Shown one piece after another: positions 8,425 through 17,436 of a stretch of 64,000 nt of DNA (its first letter is position 1; each line of letters begins with the position of its first letter). This stretch comes from Mesorhizobium sp. WSM2240 (lineage in GTDB: Bacteria; Pseudomonadota; Alphaproteobacteria; Rhizobiales; Rhizobiaceae), in the NCBI RefSeq assembly GCF_040438645.1, contig NZ_CP159253.1, positions 4,278,001 to 4,342,000 on the forward strand, in the 5' to 3' direction. A model generated the notes under the pieces. The model worked only from the letters and a program-made list of their open reading frames with translations. It was not told the origin of the DNA and did not search any database. The translations under genes and the position numbers were made by a program.

Positions 8425-8844
8425 TCACTTTTCCTTCTTCTTGTACATCGCAAGCATGCGCTGGGTGACGAGAAAGCCGCCGAAGATGTTGACCGAGGCC
8501 AGCGTGAGCGCGACAAAGCCGAAGCCGGTCGCCAGGCCCGAGGCCGAGATGCCGACGGCGAGCAGCGCACCGACCACGATGACGGACGAGATCGCGTTGG
8601 TGACGGCCATCAGCGGCGTGTGCAGCGCCGGCGTCACCGACCAGACGACGTAGTAGCCGACGAAGATGGCGAGCACGAAGATCGCGAAGCGGAAGACGAA
8701 GGGATCGACCACGCCGCCCGAAACCGCCAGGGCTGCGGCTCCGGCCGCATCGCCTGCCGCTTCGGTGCTTTCGAGTGCGGCGCGCGCCGTGGCGACGGCC
8801 TGCTCAAGCTGGTCCAGCGCCTGTTCGAGAGCGGTCTTTTCCAT
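8425..8844 (-). CDS. pntAB: NAD(P) transhydrogenase subunit alpha part 2 (membrane domain)
   Basis: A 139-residue protein corresponding to the membrane part of the alpha subunit, split off as is usual in alphaproteobacteria. Residues about 45-135 hold three membrane helices, with the conserved [24 protein letters not shown] segment. The first 40 residues are a short Ala/Glu-rich amphipathic stretch of unknown role. The ATG at 8844 overlaps the pntAA stop (TGATG), implying coupled translation; a GTG one codon upstream is the alternative. The order pntAA-pntAB-pntB is standard. Confidence 0.95.
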   Translation of the reverse strand: MEKTALEQALDQLEQAVATARAALESTEAAGDAAGAAALAVSGGVVDPFVFRFAIFVLAIFVGYYVVWSVTPALHTPLMAVTNAISSVIVVGALLAVGISASGLATGFGFVALTLASVNIFGGFLVTQRMLAMYKKKEK

Positions 8845-10148
8845 CACGCGTCTCCCCTGTTCTTGCCGGGCGTCACCGGCCTGGGCTTCGCCGCCGCCGG
8901 TTTCCTGGCTGCCGCCGGCTTCTTCGCGGCGGTTTTCTTCGGCGCGACGTCGAGGCCGGGCTCGGTGCCCTTGGCAGCCTTCTTGACCGCAGGATCGGCG
9001 GCGGGCTTGGCTTCCTTGCCCGCGAAGTTCGGATGCACCACGCGGCCGGCATCGGTCAGCATGGTCGCCTTGACCAGTTCGTCGTCACGGTTGATCGCGA
9101 GTAGCTTCGTCGATTTGTCGACCATGGTTTCGAGGAATGCGAACAGATTGCGCGCATAAAGCAGCGAAGCGGATGCCGCGACGCGGCCCGGCACATTCAG
9201 ATGGCCGACGATCTTGACGCCGTTGGCGGTGGTTACCACCTGGCCGGGCACAGCGCCCTCGACATTTCCGCCGCGCTCGACCGCGAGATCGACGATGACC
9301 GAACCGGACTTCATCGATTGCACCATGGCGGCGGAGACCAGCTTCGGCGCCGGCCGGCCGGGGATCAGTGCGGTGGTGATGACGATGTCCTGCTTGGCGA
9401 TGTGCTCGGCTATCAGCGCCGCCTGCTTGGCCTGGTATTCCTTCGACATTTCCTTGGCGTAGCCGCCCGCCGTCTCGGCAGCCTTGAACTCCTCGTCCTC
9501 GACCGCCAGGAATTTTGCGCCGAGCGAGGCGACCTGCTCCTTCACGGTGGGGCGCACATCGGTGGCGGTGACGATCGCGCCCATGCGGCGCGCCGTGGCG
9601 ATCGCCTGCAGGCCGGCGACACCGACGCCCATGACGAACACCTTCGCCGCCGGCACGGTGCCGGCCGCCGTCATCATCATCGGCAGCGCGCGGTCATATT
9701 CCGCCGCGCCGTCGATGACCGCCTGGTAGCCGGCGAGATTGGCCTGCGAGGAAAGCACGTCCATGACCTGCGCCCGGGTGATGCGCGGCATGAATTCCAT
9801 CGAGAATGCAGTGACGCCGGCTTTGCCGAGCGCGGCCACCGCCGCGTCGTTGCCGTAGGGATCCATGATGGCGATGACGGACGCGCCGCGCTTGTAGGAT
9901 TTGAGCTCCGTCGCGTTGGGACGGCGAACCTTCAGAATCACATCCGCACGGGCCGCATCGGATGCGGAACCAATGGTGGCGCCCGCCTTGGCGAACTCCT
10001 CGTCGGTGATGCGCGACAGGGTGCCGGCGCCCGCCTCGACGACAATGTCCAGCCCAAGCCCGGAAATCCGCTTCACCGTATCCGGCGAAGCCGCGACACG
10101 CGGCTCGTTCGAATCCACTTCCTTCGGAACGAAGACAATCTGCCCCAC
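8844..10148 (-). CDS. pntAA: NAD(P) transhydrogenase subunit alpha part 1 (NAD(H)-binding), with basic C-terminal tail
   Basis: The soluble dI component of the transhydrogenase. The N-terminus [19 protein letters not shown] and the NAD-binding motif [18 protein letters not shown] (from about residue 174) are clear. At 434 residues it is longer than the family norm because about 55 C-terminal residues form a low-complexity Ala/Lys/Pro tail (for example [19 protein letters not shown]). Such tails resemble histone-H1-like extensions and are not needed for catalysis in characterised enzymes. The start is a GTG preceded by GAGGGA at 8 nt. It follows the oxidase subunit IV gene by 62 bp on the same strand. 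Confidence 0.95.
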   Translation of the reverse strand: MGQIVFVPKEVDSNEPRVAASPDTVKRISGLGLDIVVEAGAGTLSRITDEEFAKAGATIGSASDAARADVILKVRRPNATELKSYKRGASVIAIMDPYGNDAAVAALGKAGVTAFSMEFMPRITRAQVMDVLSSQANLAGYQAVIDGAAEYDRALPMMMTAAGTVPAAKVFVMGVGVAGLQAIATARRMGAIVTATDVRPTVKEQVASLGAKFLAVEDEEFKAAETAGGYAKEMSKEYQAKQAALIAEHIAKQDIVITTALIPGRPAPKLVSAAMVQSMKSGSVIVDLAVERGGNVEGAVPGQVVTTANGVKIVGHLNVPGRVAASASLLYARNLFAFLETMVDKSTKLLAINRDDELVKATMLTDAGRVVHPNFAGKEAKPAADPAVKKAAKGTEPGLDVAPKKTAAKKPAAARKPAAAKPRPVTPGKNRGDA

Positions 10149-10210
10149 CGCGTGTCCCTCTTCGGCTGGATTTCAATCGGACGCGGAGAACCCGCGGCCG
10201 GGACGAATGG

Positions 10211-10459
10211 TCAGGCGACGTGCCTCGGCGCGCGGCGGATCAGGTAGATGCCGATGACGCAAATGATCAGAAAAAGGAACAAGGCGGAAAAGAAGCCGGC
10301 ATTGGTGAAGAAGCCGAACGCCATCGCCGCAAGCAGGGCCAGGCAGACCAGCGAACCGTATTTGGCGAGAAGCAGAAATCCCAGATAGGTTTTCTCGTGC
10401 TCGGAATAGTCCATGTCGGCGCCCATTTCGAGCGGGCCGTTCGGCGCGTGGTCAGCCAT
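10211..10459 (-). CDS. aa3-type cytochrome c oxidase subunit IV (short bacterial type)
   Basis: An 82-residue protein of the bacterial aa3 oxidase subunit IV family. The cytosolic N-terminal part contains the family block MDYSEHEKTYLGFLLLAKYG, followed by two hydrophobic segments (LVCLALLAAMAFGFF and FFSALFLFLIICVIGIYLI). The ATG at 10459 has an AAGGGG-type Shine-Dalgarno upstream (CAAGGGGTTTATTG in the minus sense). Its location just upstream of pntAA on the same strand is common in rhizobia and suggests shared transcription with the transhydrogenase genes. The subunit's exact function in the oxidase is not known. Confidence 0.85.
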   Translation of the reverse strand: MADHAPNGPLEMGADMDYSEHEKTYLGFLLLAKYGSLVCLALLAAMAFGFFTNAGFFSALFLFLIICVIGIYLIRRAPRHVA

Positions 10460-10677
10460 CAATAAACCCCTTGAAAATGCTTTCCTGCGCACATAGCGAA
10501 AACGGCGCGCCAGGGCAATGCCGCGATTACCCTTCCGGATGCGACAAGAGATCAGCCAAAACGCGGCAGGTGCGACGCAACCACGCCCTACTCCCTTGGC
10601 GAATCGATTTTTCGCCGGAGCGTTTCTGCCCGAACGCGCGTTAAAATGGACGTGGAGGTTCCGGTTGGGAGGCAGAC

Positions 10678-11400
10678 ATGGACGAGACTCGCGAACGACC
10701 GAGCGAGGACAACATCGCAAGATGGGAGGTCCCTCCATTTCCGGCGACCTCCTCCGAATACATCACCGTACTGGCGCATTACCACCGCGCCGAGATGGGC
10801 CGGATGGCGGGCTGGCGCGACCGTATCGACCGCACCACCAACTGGGCGATCACCGGCGTGGCGGCCATGCTGTCGCTGTCGCTGTCCTCGCCGACATCGC
10901 ACCACGGCGTGCTTCTGTTCGCCATGGTTCTGGTGCAGTTGCTGCTCCTGATAGAGGCGCGGCGCTACCGCTTCTTCGACGTCTATCGCGGCCGCGTGCG
11001 CCGGCTGGAGAAGAACTACTTCGCCCAGATTCTCGCGCCGATGCCGGACCCGGATGGCGGCTGGGGCAAAATCCTCGGCCAGGATCTTCGCAAGCCGCGT
11101 TTCCTGATCCCTCTGCGCGTGGCCATGTCGCGGCGGCTGAAGCGAAACTATTTCTGGATGTTTTTGATCCTGCTTCTGGCTTGGGTGCTGAAGATCTCGA
11201 CGCCCAAGCTGCAGGACGAAGGAGTGGCGCGCGAACTGGCCTGGTCCGTCAACGAAATCGTCGGCAGCGCGGCATTCGGGCCGGTACCCGGCTGGGCCAT
11301 CATGCTCGCCGTGATCGGCTTCTACGGGTGGCTGGTCTTCATGGCGTTAAGCCCCGACGTCGAAACCGTCGAAGCGACCTATGGAGAGGTGCACGTTTGA
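10678..11400 (+). CDS. DUF2270 integral membrane protein
   Basis: A 240-residue predicted membrane protein of the DUF2270 family. The conserved features are YITVLAHYHRAEMGRMAGWRDRID, a helix pair around residues 52-92, the block ARRYRFFDVYRGRVRRLEKNYFA, and two further membrane segments (about 160-175 and 205-225). A strong Shine-Dalgarno (GGGAGG) lies 5 nt before the ATG. The gene is divergent from the oxidase subunit IV gene and ends 14 bp from livF, in convergent orientation. No function is established for the family. Confidence 0.8.
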   Translation: MDETRERPSEDNIARWEVPPFPATSSEYITVLAHYHRAEMGRMAGWRDRIDRTTNWAITGVAAMLSLSLSSPTSHHGVLLFAMVLVQLLLLIEARRYRFFDVYRGRVRRLEKNYFAQILAPMPDPDGGWGKILGQDLRKPRFLIPLRVAMSRRLKRNYFWMFLILLLAWVLKISTPKLQDEGVARELAWSVNEIVGSAAFGPVPGWAIMLAVIGFYGWLVFMALSPDVETVEATYGEVHV

Positions 11401-11414
11401 GGGTGTAATCCCCC

Positions 11415-12248
11415 TCAGGCCAACCATCTCTTCCGGCGCTTGTAGTGCTTCACGTCCTTGAACGACTTGCGGCCCTCGCCGGCTACGCCGAGGTAAAACT
11501 CCTTTACGTCTTCATTTTCGCGCAGCGCCGAAGCCTCGCCGTCGAGCACGATGCGGCCCGATTCGAGGATGTAGCCGTATTTGGCGAAGCGCAGCGCGAC
11601 ATTGGTGTTCTGCTCGGCGAGCAGGAAGGACACGCCCTGCTCCTCGTTCAGCTTCTTCACGATCTCGAAGATTTCTTCCACTAGCTGCGGAGCGAGCCCC
11701 ATGGACGGCTCGTCGAGCAGGATCATTTTCGGCCGGCTCATCAGCGCCCGGCCGATTGCCGTCATCTGCTGTTCGCCGCCCGACGTGTAGCCGGCCTGGC
11801 TTGACCGGCGCACTTTGAGGCGCGGGAAATATTCGTAGACGAGATCAAGATCCTCGCGGATCGCTGCCTTGCCGTCGCGGCGCGTGAACGCGCCGGTCAT
11901 CAGATTGTCCTCGACCGTGAGATGGCCGAAGCAATGGCGACCCTCCATGACCTGAATGCAGCCGCGCCTGACCAGATCGTTCGGCGACAGCGCCTGGACT
12001 TCGTCGCCCTCGAACACGATCGAGCCCTTGGTGACCTCGCCGCGCTCGGCGTGGAGCAGATTGGAAATCGCCTTCAGGGTTGTCGTCTTGCCCGCGCCAT
12101 TGGCCCCGAGCAACGCGGTGATGCCGCCCTGCGGCACGGTCAGCGAAACGCCCTTCAGGACCAGGATGACGTGATCGTAGATCACCTCGATATTGTTGAC
12201 CGAGAGAATGGGGGTGGCGGGCGGCGTTATCGGGAGGGCATCTGTCAT
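11415..12248 (-). CDS. livF: Branched-chain-amino-acid-type ABC transporter ATP-binding protein
   Basis: About 277 residues, LivF family. Walker A GANGAGKTT, Q-loop region VMEGRHCFGHLTVEDNL, signature TSGGEQQM and Walker B MILLDEPSMGLAP are intact. The C-terminus has a lysine/arginine-rich tail (KHYKRRKRWLA). I place the start at the ATG at 12248, which has GGAG nine bases upstream; an ATG five codons earlier is possible. This is the last gene of an eight-gene minus-strand operon beginning at 19421, separated from the binding-protein gene by a palindromic repeat. The presence of an acyl-CoA synthetase in the operon suggests a carboxylate rather than leucine as substrate (inference). Confidence 0.92.
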   Translation of the reverse strand: MTDALPITPPATPILSVNNIEVIYDHVILVLKGVSLTVPQGGITALLGANGAGKTTTLKAISNLLHAERGEVTKGSIVFEGDEVQALSPNDLVRRGCIQVMEGRHCFGHLTVEDNLMTGAFTRRDGKAAIREDLDLVYEYFPRLKVRRSSQAGYTSGGEQQMTAIGRALMSRPKMILLDEPSMGLAPQLVEEIFEIVKKLNEEQGVSFLLAEQNTNVALRFAKYGYILESGRIVLDGEASALRENEDVKEFYLGVAGEGRKSFKDVKHYKRRKRWLA

Positions 12249-12277
12249 TTTAGCCGGCTCCATCTTTCCAAAGATAG

Positions 12278-12344
12278 GCGCTGCCCCTCACCCTCTCCCC
12301 GTGAAGAACGGGGAGAAGGTGCCGCAGGCGGATGAGGGGCGGCA
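12278..12344. repeat. Palindromic intergenic repeat, rhizobial RIME-like (copy 1)
   Basis: Nested inverted repeats: outer arms TGCCCCTCA and TGAGGGGCGGCA, inner arms CTCCCCGT and ACGGGGAG. The stretch GCGCTGCCCCTCA and the CTCCCCGTGAAG-ACGGGGAGAA core recur at 45189..45308, so this is a dispersed repeat and not a unique hairpin. It sits inside the liv operon between the binding-protein and livF genes, where its transcript would fold into a strong hairpin and may affect the downstream message. Confidence 0.75.
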
Positions 12345-12350
12345 CTATCG

Positions 12351-13667
12351 CTACATCTTGCACTCTTCGTTGATCGGCCACGGCGCGTTGGCGGCCGCGT
12401 ATTCCTTGGCCGCGGTTTCAACCAGTGGGTCGATCGCTGCGCGGTCGGCAGTCAGCAGTTCCGACACCTTGTTGAACTTCGTGCCGTCCCATTCGATCAT
12501 CCACGCTCCCGAATGGCCGGTATGGTCGGCGCAGCTTGTCGAGAACGGCGGGATCATGCCCTCGAGGCCGAGTTCGGCGATCCGGGCCTCATCGAATTTG
12601 AGGTTTTCCAGACCCCAGCGCAGCTGCTCGGCATCGATCACCTTGGCGTCGAAATGCTCCTGTGCGACTTTCACGCCTTCAGCAAGCATCGCAGAGATCA
12701 GCACGCCGCGCTGGTAGAACACCCAGTCGAACTCGCCGCTGGACTGGTCGATCATCGACTTGCCTGCATCGACGACGTGCTTCTTGATGTCCTGCATGGC
12801 CGGCGCGTTCGAATTCGGCAGGCTCCACGAAATCGCGCGATAGCCCTTGGCCGCCTCGCCGGAGACCTTCATGTCGCCGTCGTGACCGGACCACCAGATG
12901 CCGACGAACTGGTTCATCGGATATTTGGTCTTGACCGCTTCGGTGATGGCGCCGGCGTTCATTGCGCCCCAGCCCCACATCAGCACGAAATCAGGCCGCT
13001 CGCGCCGGATCTGCAGCCACTGCGCCGACTGGTTCTGCATCTCCTTGAGACCGACCGGTATGGGCAGGAGCGTGAAGCCGTGCTTCTCGGCAGCCTGCTC
13101 GAACAGCGGGATCGGCTCCTTGCCGTAGGGATGGTCGAGATGCAGAAGCGCGATCTTCTTGCCCTGCAGGCTGTCAAGATTGCCGTCCGAGATCGCCTGC
13201 AGGATCATGTTGGCGCCGTCCCAATAGGAGGCCGGCGGATTGAACGCCCACTGGAAGGTCTTGCCGTCCTGCATGGCCGAGAAGCCGTAGCCCGGCGCAA
13301 GAATCGGGATCTTGTCGACATTGGATTTCGGCAGAACCTGCAGCGTGATGCCGGTCGACCAGGGCTGGGTGACGATGCCAGTCGCCTTGGTCTTTTCGTA
13401 GCACTCGACGCCCTTTTCGGTGTTGTAGCCGGTCTCGCACTCCTCATAGCCGAGCGTGACGCCGTTCATGCCGCCGTCGCGCTCGTTGAGCATCATCATG
13501 TAGTCGCGCTGGCCGTTCATCAGCGGGATGCCGGTGGATGCGAACGGACCTGTCCGATAGCTGAGGTTGGGCAGGCTGACGCTGTCCTGGGCGATGGCCG
13601 GAGCGGCGAGCACCGTTCCTGCGGCGAGCGCCGCGCAAAGCAGGGTGGTCTTCAGCAGTCTTTTCAT
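12351..13667 (-). CDS. ABC transporter substrate-binding protein, branched-chain amino acid (LivK/urea-amide) type
   Basis: A 438-residue periplasmic binding protein with a Sec signal peptide ([27 protein letters not shown]). Peripla_BP_6 features include NERDGGMNGVTLGYEECETGYN, the motif TGIVTQPWSTGIT and KKIALLHLDHPYGKEPIPLFEQ. Three in-frame starts exist; the ATG at 13667 is placed 8 nt after GGAGG, which favours it over the ATG only 2 nt from that Shine-Dalgarno. The ligand is unknown. In the operon it follows livM and precedes livF. Confidence 0.9.
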   Translation of the reverse strand: MKRLLKTTLLCAALAAGTVLAAPAIAQDSVSLPNLSYRTGPFASTGIPLMNGQRDYMMMLNERDGGMNGVTLGYEECETGYNTEKGVECYEKTKATGIVTQPWSTGITLQVLPKSNVDKIPILAPGYGFSAMQDGKTFQWAFNPPASYWDGANMILQAISDGNLDSLQGKKIALLHLDHPYGKEPIPLFEQAAEKHGFTLLPIPVGLKEMQNQSAQWLQIRRERPDFVLMWGWGAMNAGAITEAVKTKYPMNQFVGIWWSGHDGDMKVSGEAAKGYRAISWSLPNSNAPAMQDIKKHVVDAGKSMIDQSSGEFDWVFYQRGVLISAMLAEGVKVAQEHFDAKVIDAEQLRWGLENLKFDEARIAELGLEGMIPPFSTSCADHTGHSGAWMIEWDGTKFNKVSELLTADRAAIDPLVETAAKEYAAANAPWPINEECKM

Positions 13668-13748
13668 TTTCATTTCCTCCACTTGTTCGTTTCTCCGTTA
13701 CGGATCGGGCGAACCAACCCCGTATCCTTTCGGCCGCTTCTGATCGAC

Positions 13749-14825
13749 CTAATGCGGAAACGGCCACATGATCAGTTTCTCCCTGATGATTGCCCAGAAG
13801 CGCGCCAGCCCGTGCGGCTCCACAATCAGGAACATGATGATCAGCCCGCCTATGATCATGGTGTTGAGATGTTCCGCCATAGATGAGCTGATCGGAATGC
13901 CGAAGGCGGCCGGCAGCGTGCCGATGATGACCGGCAGCGCCACGATCAGGATCGCGCCGAGATAGTTGCCGAGGATCGAGCCGAGCCCGCCGATAATGGC
14001 GATGAACAGCACCCGGAACGACAGCGGAATGTCGAACAGGTTCGGCTCGGCCGCACCCCGCCACAGGAACACGAACAGCGCGCCCGAAATGCCGACGATG
14101 TAGGACGATACGGCGAAAGCCGACAGCTTCGCCTTCATGAGATTGATGCCGACCAGTTCGGCGGCGATGTCCATGTCGCGCACCGACTTCCATATGCGGC
14201 CGATGCGGCCGCGCGTGATGTTGATGGCGAGCCAGGTCACGGCGCAGACGACGACGAGTACGAAATAATACTGCACGATCGAGGAGGCGCGCGGCCCGGT
14301 TACCGTGACGCCGAACATCTGGATATTGGGCACCTGGATCGCGCCCGAGGCATTGTAATTGTAGAGCCAGGCCCACTTCTCGAACAGCCAGACCAGGAAG
14401 AACTGCGCCGCCAGCGTAGCGATGGCTAGATAGAAGCCTTTGATCCTGAGCGAGGGCAGGCCGAAGGCGACCCCGACAGCGGCCGAAAAGAAGCCCGACA
14501 GCGCGATGGCGACGAGAATATTCAGCTCCGGGAAAATGGTGATCAGCTTGTAGCACGCGTAGGCGCCGACACCCATGAACGCGCCCGTGCCGAGCGAGAG
14601 CTGCCCTGCATAGCCGGTGAGGATGTTGAGGCCGAGGGCAGCGAGCGCATAGATCAGCACCGGGACGAGCAGCGCATTGAAGGTGAATTCGCTGGCCGTT
14701 AGCGGAAAGACGACGAACGCCATGACGAGGATGAAGGCGAGCAGCCATGCATCCTGCTTGACCGGGAACAGCGCGTGGTCTGCCTCGTAGCTGGTCTTGA
14801 ACTGGCCTGCGGTGCGGTAGAGCAT
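13749..14825 (-). CDS. livM: Branched-chain-amino-acid-type ABC transporter permease
   Basis: A 358-residue permease with about ten membrane helices. Family motifs are GYAGQLSLGTGAFMGVGAYACY and PSLRIKGFYLAIATLA in the N-terminal half, and the EAA-like loop SVRDMDIAAELVGINLMKAKLSAFAVSS in the C-terminal half, followed by RVLFIAIIGGLGSILGNYLGAIL. It follows livH by 10 bp. It forms the inner-membrane channel with the LivH homologue. Confidence 0.93.
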   Translation of the reverse strand: MLYRTAGQFKTSYEADHALFPVKQDAWLLAFILVMAFVVFPLTASEFTFNALLVPVLIYALAALGLNILTGYAGQLSLGTGAFMGVGAYACYKLITIFPELNILVAIALSGFFSAAVGVAFGLPSLRIKGFYLAIATLAAQFFLVWLFEKWAWLYNYNASGAIQVPNIQMFGVTVTGPRASSIVQYYFVLVVVCAVTWLAINITRGRIGRIWKSVRDMDIAAELVGINLMKAKLSAFAVSSYIVGISGALFVFLWRGAAEPNLFDIPLSFRVLFIAIIGGLGSILGNYLGAILIVALPVIIGTLPAAFGIPISSSMAEHLNTMIIGGLIIMFLIVEPHGLARFWAIIREKLIMWPFPH

Positions 14826-14835
14826 GGCTTCTCCT

Positions 14836-15795
14836 TCACACCCGCTCGATGATCTTTTCGCCGAACAGGCCCTGCGGCCGGAACAGAAGCACGATCAGTG
14901 CGAAGACGAAGGCGAACCAGGTCTCGGTGTTGCCGCCGAGCAGCGGCTGGCCCCAGTAGATCTCGAACAGCTTTTCCAGGATGCCGATGGCGAGGCCACC
15001 GATGATAGCGCCGAGCACCGATTCCAGACCGCCCAGCATCAGCACCGGCAGCGCCTTGAAGGCGATGACTTCCAGCGCGAATGAGACGCCGGCGCGGGCT
15101 CCCCAGACGATGCCGGTGGCGAGCGCGATGACTCCGGCGATGAACCAGACCAGCACCCAGATGGTCGACAGCGATATGCCGACGGAGAGCGCGGCCTGGT
15201 GGTCGTCGCCGAGCGCGCGGATGGCGCGGCCCATCTTCGACTTGTTAAGGAAGAAGATGAGCCCTGCGACCAGAAGCACCGCGCCGACGACCGCGGTCAG
15301 ATCCTTCTGTTCGATCGAAACGAAGCCGCCGAACGGCTCGAAGGTGAAGCTGCCCGTCGGGATGAAGAGCTGTTCGGTGATCATCACCTTGTTTTCGCCG
15401 CCGAAGATGATCTCGCCGAAGCCGATCAGGAACAGCGTGATGCCGATCGTGGCCATGAACAGAATGATGTCGGGCTGGTTGACGAGCGGGCGCAGCACCA
15501 CGCGCTCGATGACCACAGCCAGGATGAACATGACGACCAAAGTCAGCGGCAGGGCAAGCAGCGCCGGCACGCCCTTTTCGTAGAGGCCGACCAGGGTGAG
15601 CGCTGCGAACACCACCATGATGCCTTGCGCGAAATTGAAGATGCGCGAGGATTTGTAGATGAGCACGAAGCCGAGCGCTATCAGCGCGTAGAGCACGCCG
15701 GCGACCAGCCCCTCCCAAAGCACCTGGAGGAGAAAATCCGGCGCGGCGGCCATGTCGGCGAAGGGCTTGATGAAAATGCCTTCAATCAGGTTCAT
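14836..15795 (-). CDS. livH: Branched-chain-amino-acid-type ABC transporter permease
   Basis: A 319-residue LivH-family permease. Characteristic segments are YALIALGFVLIYKSSRIFNFAQG, RVVLRPLVNQPDIILFMATIG, RAIRALGDDHQAALSVGISL and KALPVLMLGGLESVLGAIIGGL. The start codon overlaps the stop of nudK as ATGA, so LivH synthesis is likely coupled to translation of a nudix hydrolase, an uncommon pairing. Confidence 0.93.
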   Translation of the reverse strand: MNLIEGIFIKPFADMAAAPDFLLQVLWEGLVAGVLYALIALGFVLIYKSSRIFNFAQGIMVVFAALTLVGLYEKGVPALLALPLTLVVMFILAVVIERVVLRPLVNQPDIILFMATIGITLFLIGFGEIIFGGENKVMITEQLFIPTGSFTFEPFGGFVSIEQKDLTAVVGAVLLVAGLIFFLNKSKMGRAIRALGDDHQAALSVGISLSTIWVLVWFIAGVIALATGIVWGARAGVSFALEVIAFKALPVLMLGGLESVLGAIIGGLAIGILEKLFEIYWGQPLLGGNTETWFAFVFALIVLLFRPQGLFGEKIIERV

Positions 15796-16418
15796 AGGAT
15801 ACCCCGCAGGCGCATGTGATAAAGCAGCAGAATGGTCTTGGCGTCGCGTATTTCGCCGCTCTCCACCATAGCGAGAGCGCGGTCGAAACTGATTTCCAGA
15901 ACCTCGATGTTCTCGTTCTCGCCGTCGGCGCCGCCGCCATTGGTAGGGCGGTCCGAGGGATCGTATTCGGCCATGAAGAAATGCAGCCGCTCGGTGACCG
16001 AACCCGGACTCATGAAGATGTCGAAGACGGGCTCGACATCGCCGATGCGATAGCCTGTTTCCTCGGCCGCTTCGCGGCGGATTGCATCGCCCGGGCTGTC
16101 ATCGTCAAGCAGCCCGGCCGCCGCCTCTATCATCTGGCCGTCCACAACGCCGTTCAGGAAAGCGGGGAGCCGGAACTGCCGCGTCAGTACGACGCTGCGC
16201 CGCGCGCGGTTGTAGAGCAGGATCGTAGCCCCGTTGCCGCGATCGTAGGCCTCGCGCGTCTGCCGCTGCCAGGAGCCGTCCGCAAGGCGGAGATCGAAAT
16301 CGTAGCGGTTCAGATGATACCAGTTGGCCGACAACGGCGACACTTCATGCATTCGCACGCCGCTCTGTTCCGGCGGCGGGAAGTTCGACGCGGCCGTGGG
16401 TTTCGGACGCTGGCTCAC
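15792..16418 (-). CDS. nudK: Nudix hydrolase, NudK-type GDP-mannose pyrophosphatase
   Basis: A 208-residue protein that follows the NudK pattern closely: REAYDRGNGATILLYN, RSVVLTRQFRLPAFLNG, the nudix box AGLLDDDSPGDAIRREAAEETGY, then FDIFMSPGSVTERLHFFMAEY and SGEIRDAKTILLLYHM. The first residue of the box is Ala and the usual Glu is Asp, exactly as in NudK-type enzymes, which hydrolyse GDP-mannose and related sugar nucleotides. The start is a GTG at 16418 with GGAG 7 nt upstream. It lies inside the liv operon, overlapping livH by 4 nt. What links a sugar-nucleotide or similar pyrophosphatase to this importer is not evident; a CoA or acyl-adenylate derivative would fit the operon better. Confidence 0.88.
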   Translation of the reverse strand: MSQRPKPTAASNFPPPEQSGVRMHEVSPLSANWYHLNRYDFDLRLADGSWQRQTREAYDRGNGATILLYNRARRSVVLTRQFRLPAFLNGVVDGQMIEAAAGLLDDDSPGDAIRREAAEETGYRIGDVEPVFDIFMSPGSVTERLHFFMAEYDPSDRPTNGGGADGENENIEVLEISFDRALAMVESGEIRDAKTILLLYHMRLRGIL

Positions 16419-16449
16419 CTTGATTCTCCCCCCGCCACACCCATGCGCC

Positions 16450-16599
16450 TCAGCCCGTCAGTTGCGGGAACAGCCCGAGCAGGCCGACGATGATCAGATA
16501 GATCGCGACGATGTAATTCAGAAGCCGCGGTACGATCAGGATCAACACGCCGGCAATCAGAGCGATCAGCGGCGACAGCGGCAGGGTTGCGATATCCAT
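16450..16599 (-). CDS. DUF3096 family 49-residue membrane peptide
   Basis: A very short gene, translated by hand: it begins MDIATLPLSPLIALIAG, continues with VLILIVPRLLNYIVAIYLI and ends IVGLLGLFPQLTG, then TGA. It has two hydrophobic stretches joined by PRLLNY, the pattern of the DUF3096 family. A Shine-Dalgarno-like GGAAA precedes the ATG. It lies 12 nt after livG and 31 nt before nudK in the same orientation, so it is probably co-transcribed with the transporter. The family function is unknown; a small accessory subunit of the importer is one possibility. Confidence 0.8.
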   Translation of the reverse strand: MDIATLPLSPLIALIAGVLILIVPRLLNYIVAIYLIIVGLLGLFPQLTG

Positions 16600-16611
16600 G
16601 TCGTTTTCCTT

Positions 16612-17436
16612 TCAATGCGCGACGCCGAGATAGGCGTCTATGACGTCTTGGTTGGATTTCACGGCATCGGGCGTGCCGTCGGCGATCTTTTTGCCGTAGT
16701 CGAGAACTACGACGCGGTCGGAAAGGTCCATGACCACGCCCATATCATGCTCGATCAGCGCGATCGTCGTGCCGCGCTGCCGGTTCACGTCGATGATGAA
16801 CCGGCTCATATCCTCTTTCTCCTCGAGATTCATGCCGGCCATCGGCTCATCGAGCAGAAGCAGCGACGGCTCCATGGCGAGCGCGCGGCCAAGCTCGACG
16901 CGCTTCTGCAGCCCGTAGGGCAGCTTGCCGACGGGGGTGCGGCGGATGTGCTGGATTTCGAGGAAGTCTATGATCTCCTCGACCTTTTCGCGGTGCTCGA
17001 TCTCCTCCCTAAGCGCCGGTCCGTGCCACAGCATCTGCCAGAACAGGCTGCGATGCATCATAACCGAGCGACCGGCCATGATGTTGTCGAGCGTGGACAT
17101 GCCCTTGAACAGAGCGACGTTCTGAAAGGTGCGGGCTATGCCCTGGCGGACCGCATGATGCGGCTTCATCGCTCGCCGCTCCTGGCCGCGGAAGACGATG
17201 GTGCCCTCCTGCGGCGTGTAGAAGCCGTTGATGACGTTGAGCATCGACGTCTTGCCGGCGCCGTTCGGGCCGATGATGGCGCGGATCTCGCCCTTCTTCA
17301 CGTCGAAGGAGATGTCGGTGATCGCCTTCACCCCTCCGAAGCGCAGCGAGACGTTCTTCACCTCCATCAACAAACCGCCCATCGGGATGCCGTCATCGGC
17401 GATGGCAAGCTTCATCGGCTCGGGACGCGCATTCAT
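16612..17436 (-). CDS. livG: Branched-chain-amino-acid-type ABC transporter ATP-binding protein
   Basis: A 274-residue LivG-family ATPase. Walker A is GPNGAGKTS, followed by the family block NVINGFYTPQEGTI; the Q-loop is ARTFQNVALFKGMSTLDNI. The signature position reads LPYGLQKRVELGRAL rather than LSGGQQ, a variant seen in a subset of LivG proteins linked to acyl-CoA synthetases. Walker B is LLLLDEPMAGMN. The start overlaps the acyl-CoA synthetase stop as ATGA. Residues about 20-26 could provide an alternative start at GGLLMEVKNV. Confidence 0.92.
   Translation of the reverse strand: MNARPEPMKLAIADDGIPMGGLLMEVKNVSLRFGGVKAITDISFDVKKGEIRAIIGPNGAGKTSMLNVINGFYTPQEGTIVFRGQERRAMKPHHAVRQGIARTFQNVALFKGMSTLDNIMAGRSVMMHRSLFWQMLWHGPALREEIEHREKVEEIIDFLEIQHIRRTPVGKLPYGLQKRVELGRALAMEPSLLLLDEPMAGMNLEEKEDMSRFIIDVNRQRGTTIALIEHDMGVVMDLSDRVVVLDYGKKIADGTPDAVKSNQDVIDAYLGVAH

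Noticed and set aside
6381..8468. 695-codon plus-strand frame over the ion channel and pntB
   Set aside because: Runs out of frame through the channel gene and antisense to pntB; His/Arg/Asp-rich translation is typical of a shadow.
11398..11418. GAGGG/CCCTC hairpin between DUF2270 and livF as terminator
   Set aside because: The stem is short and no T-run follows on either strand.
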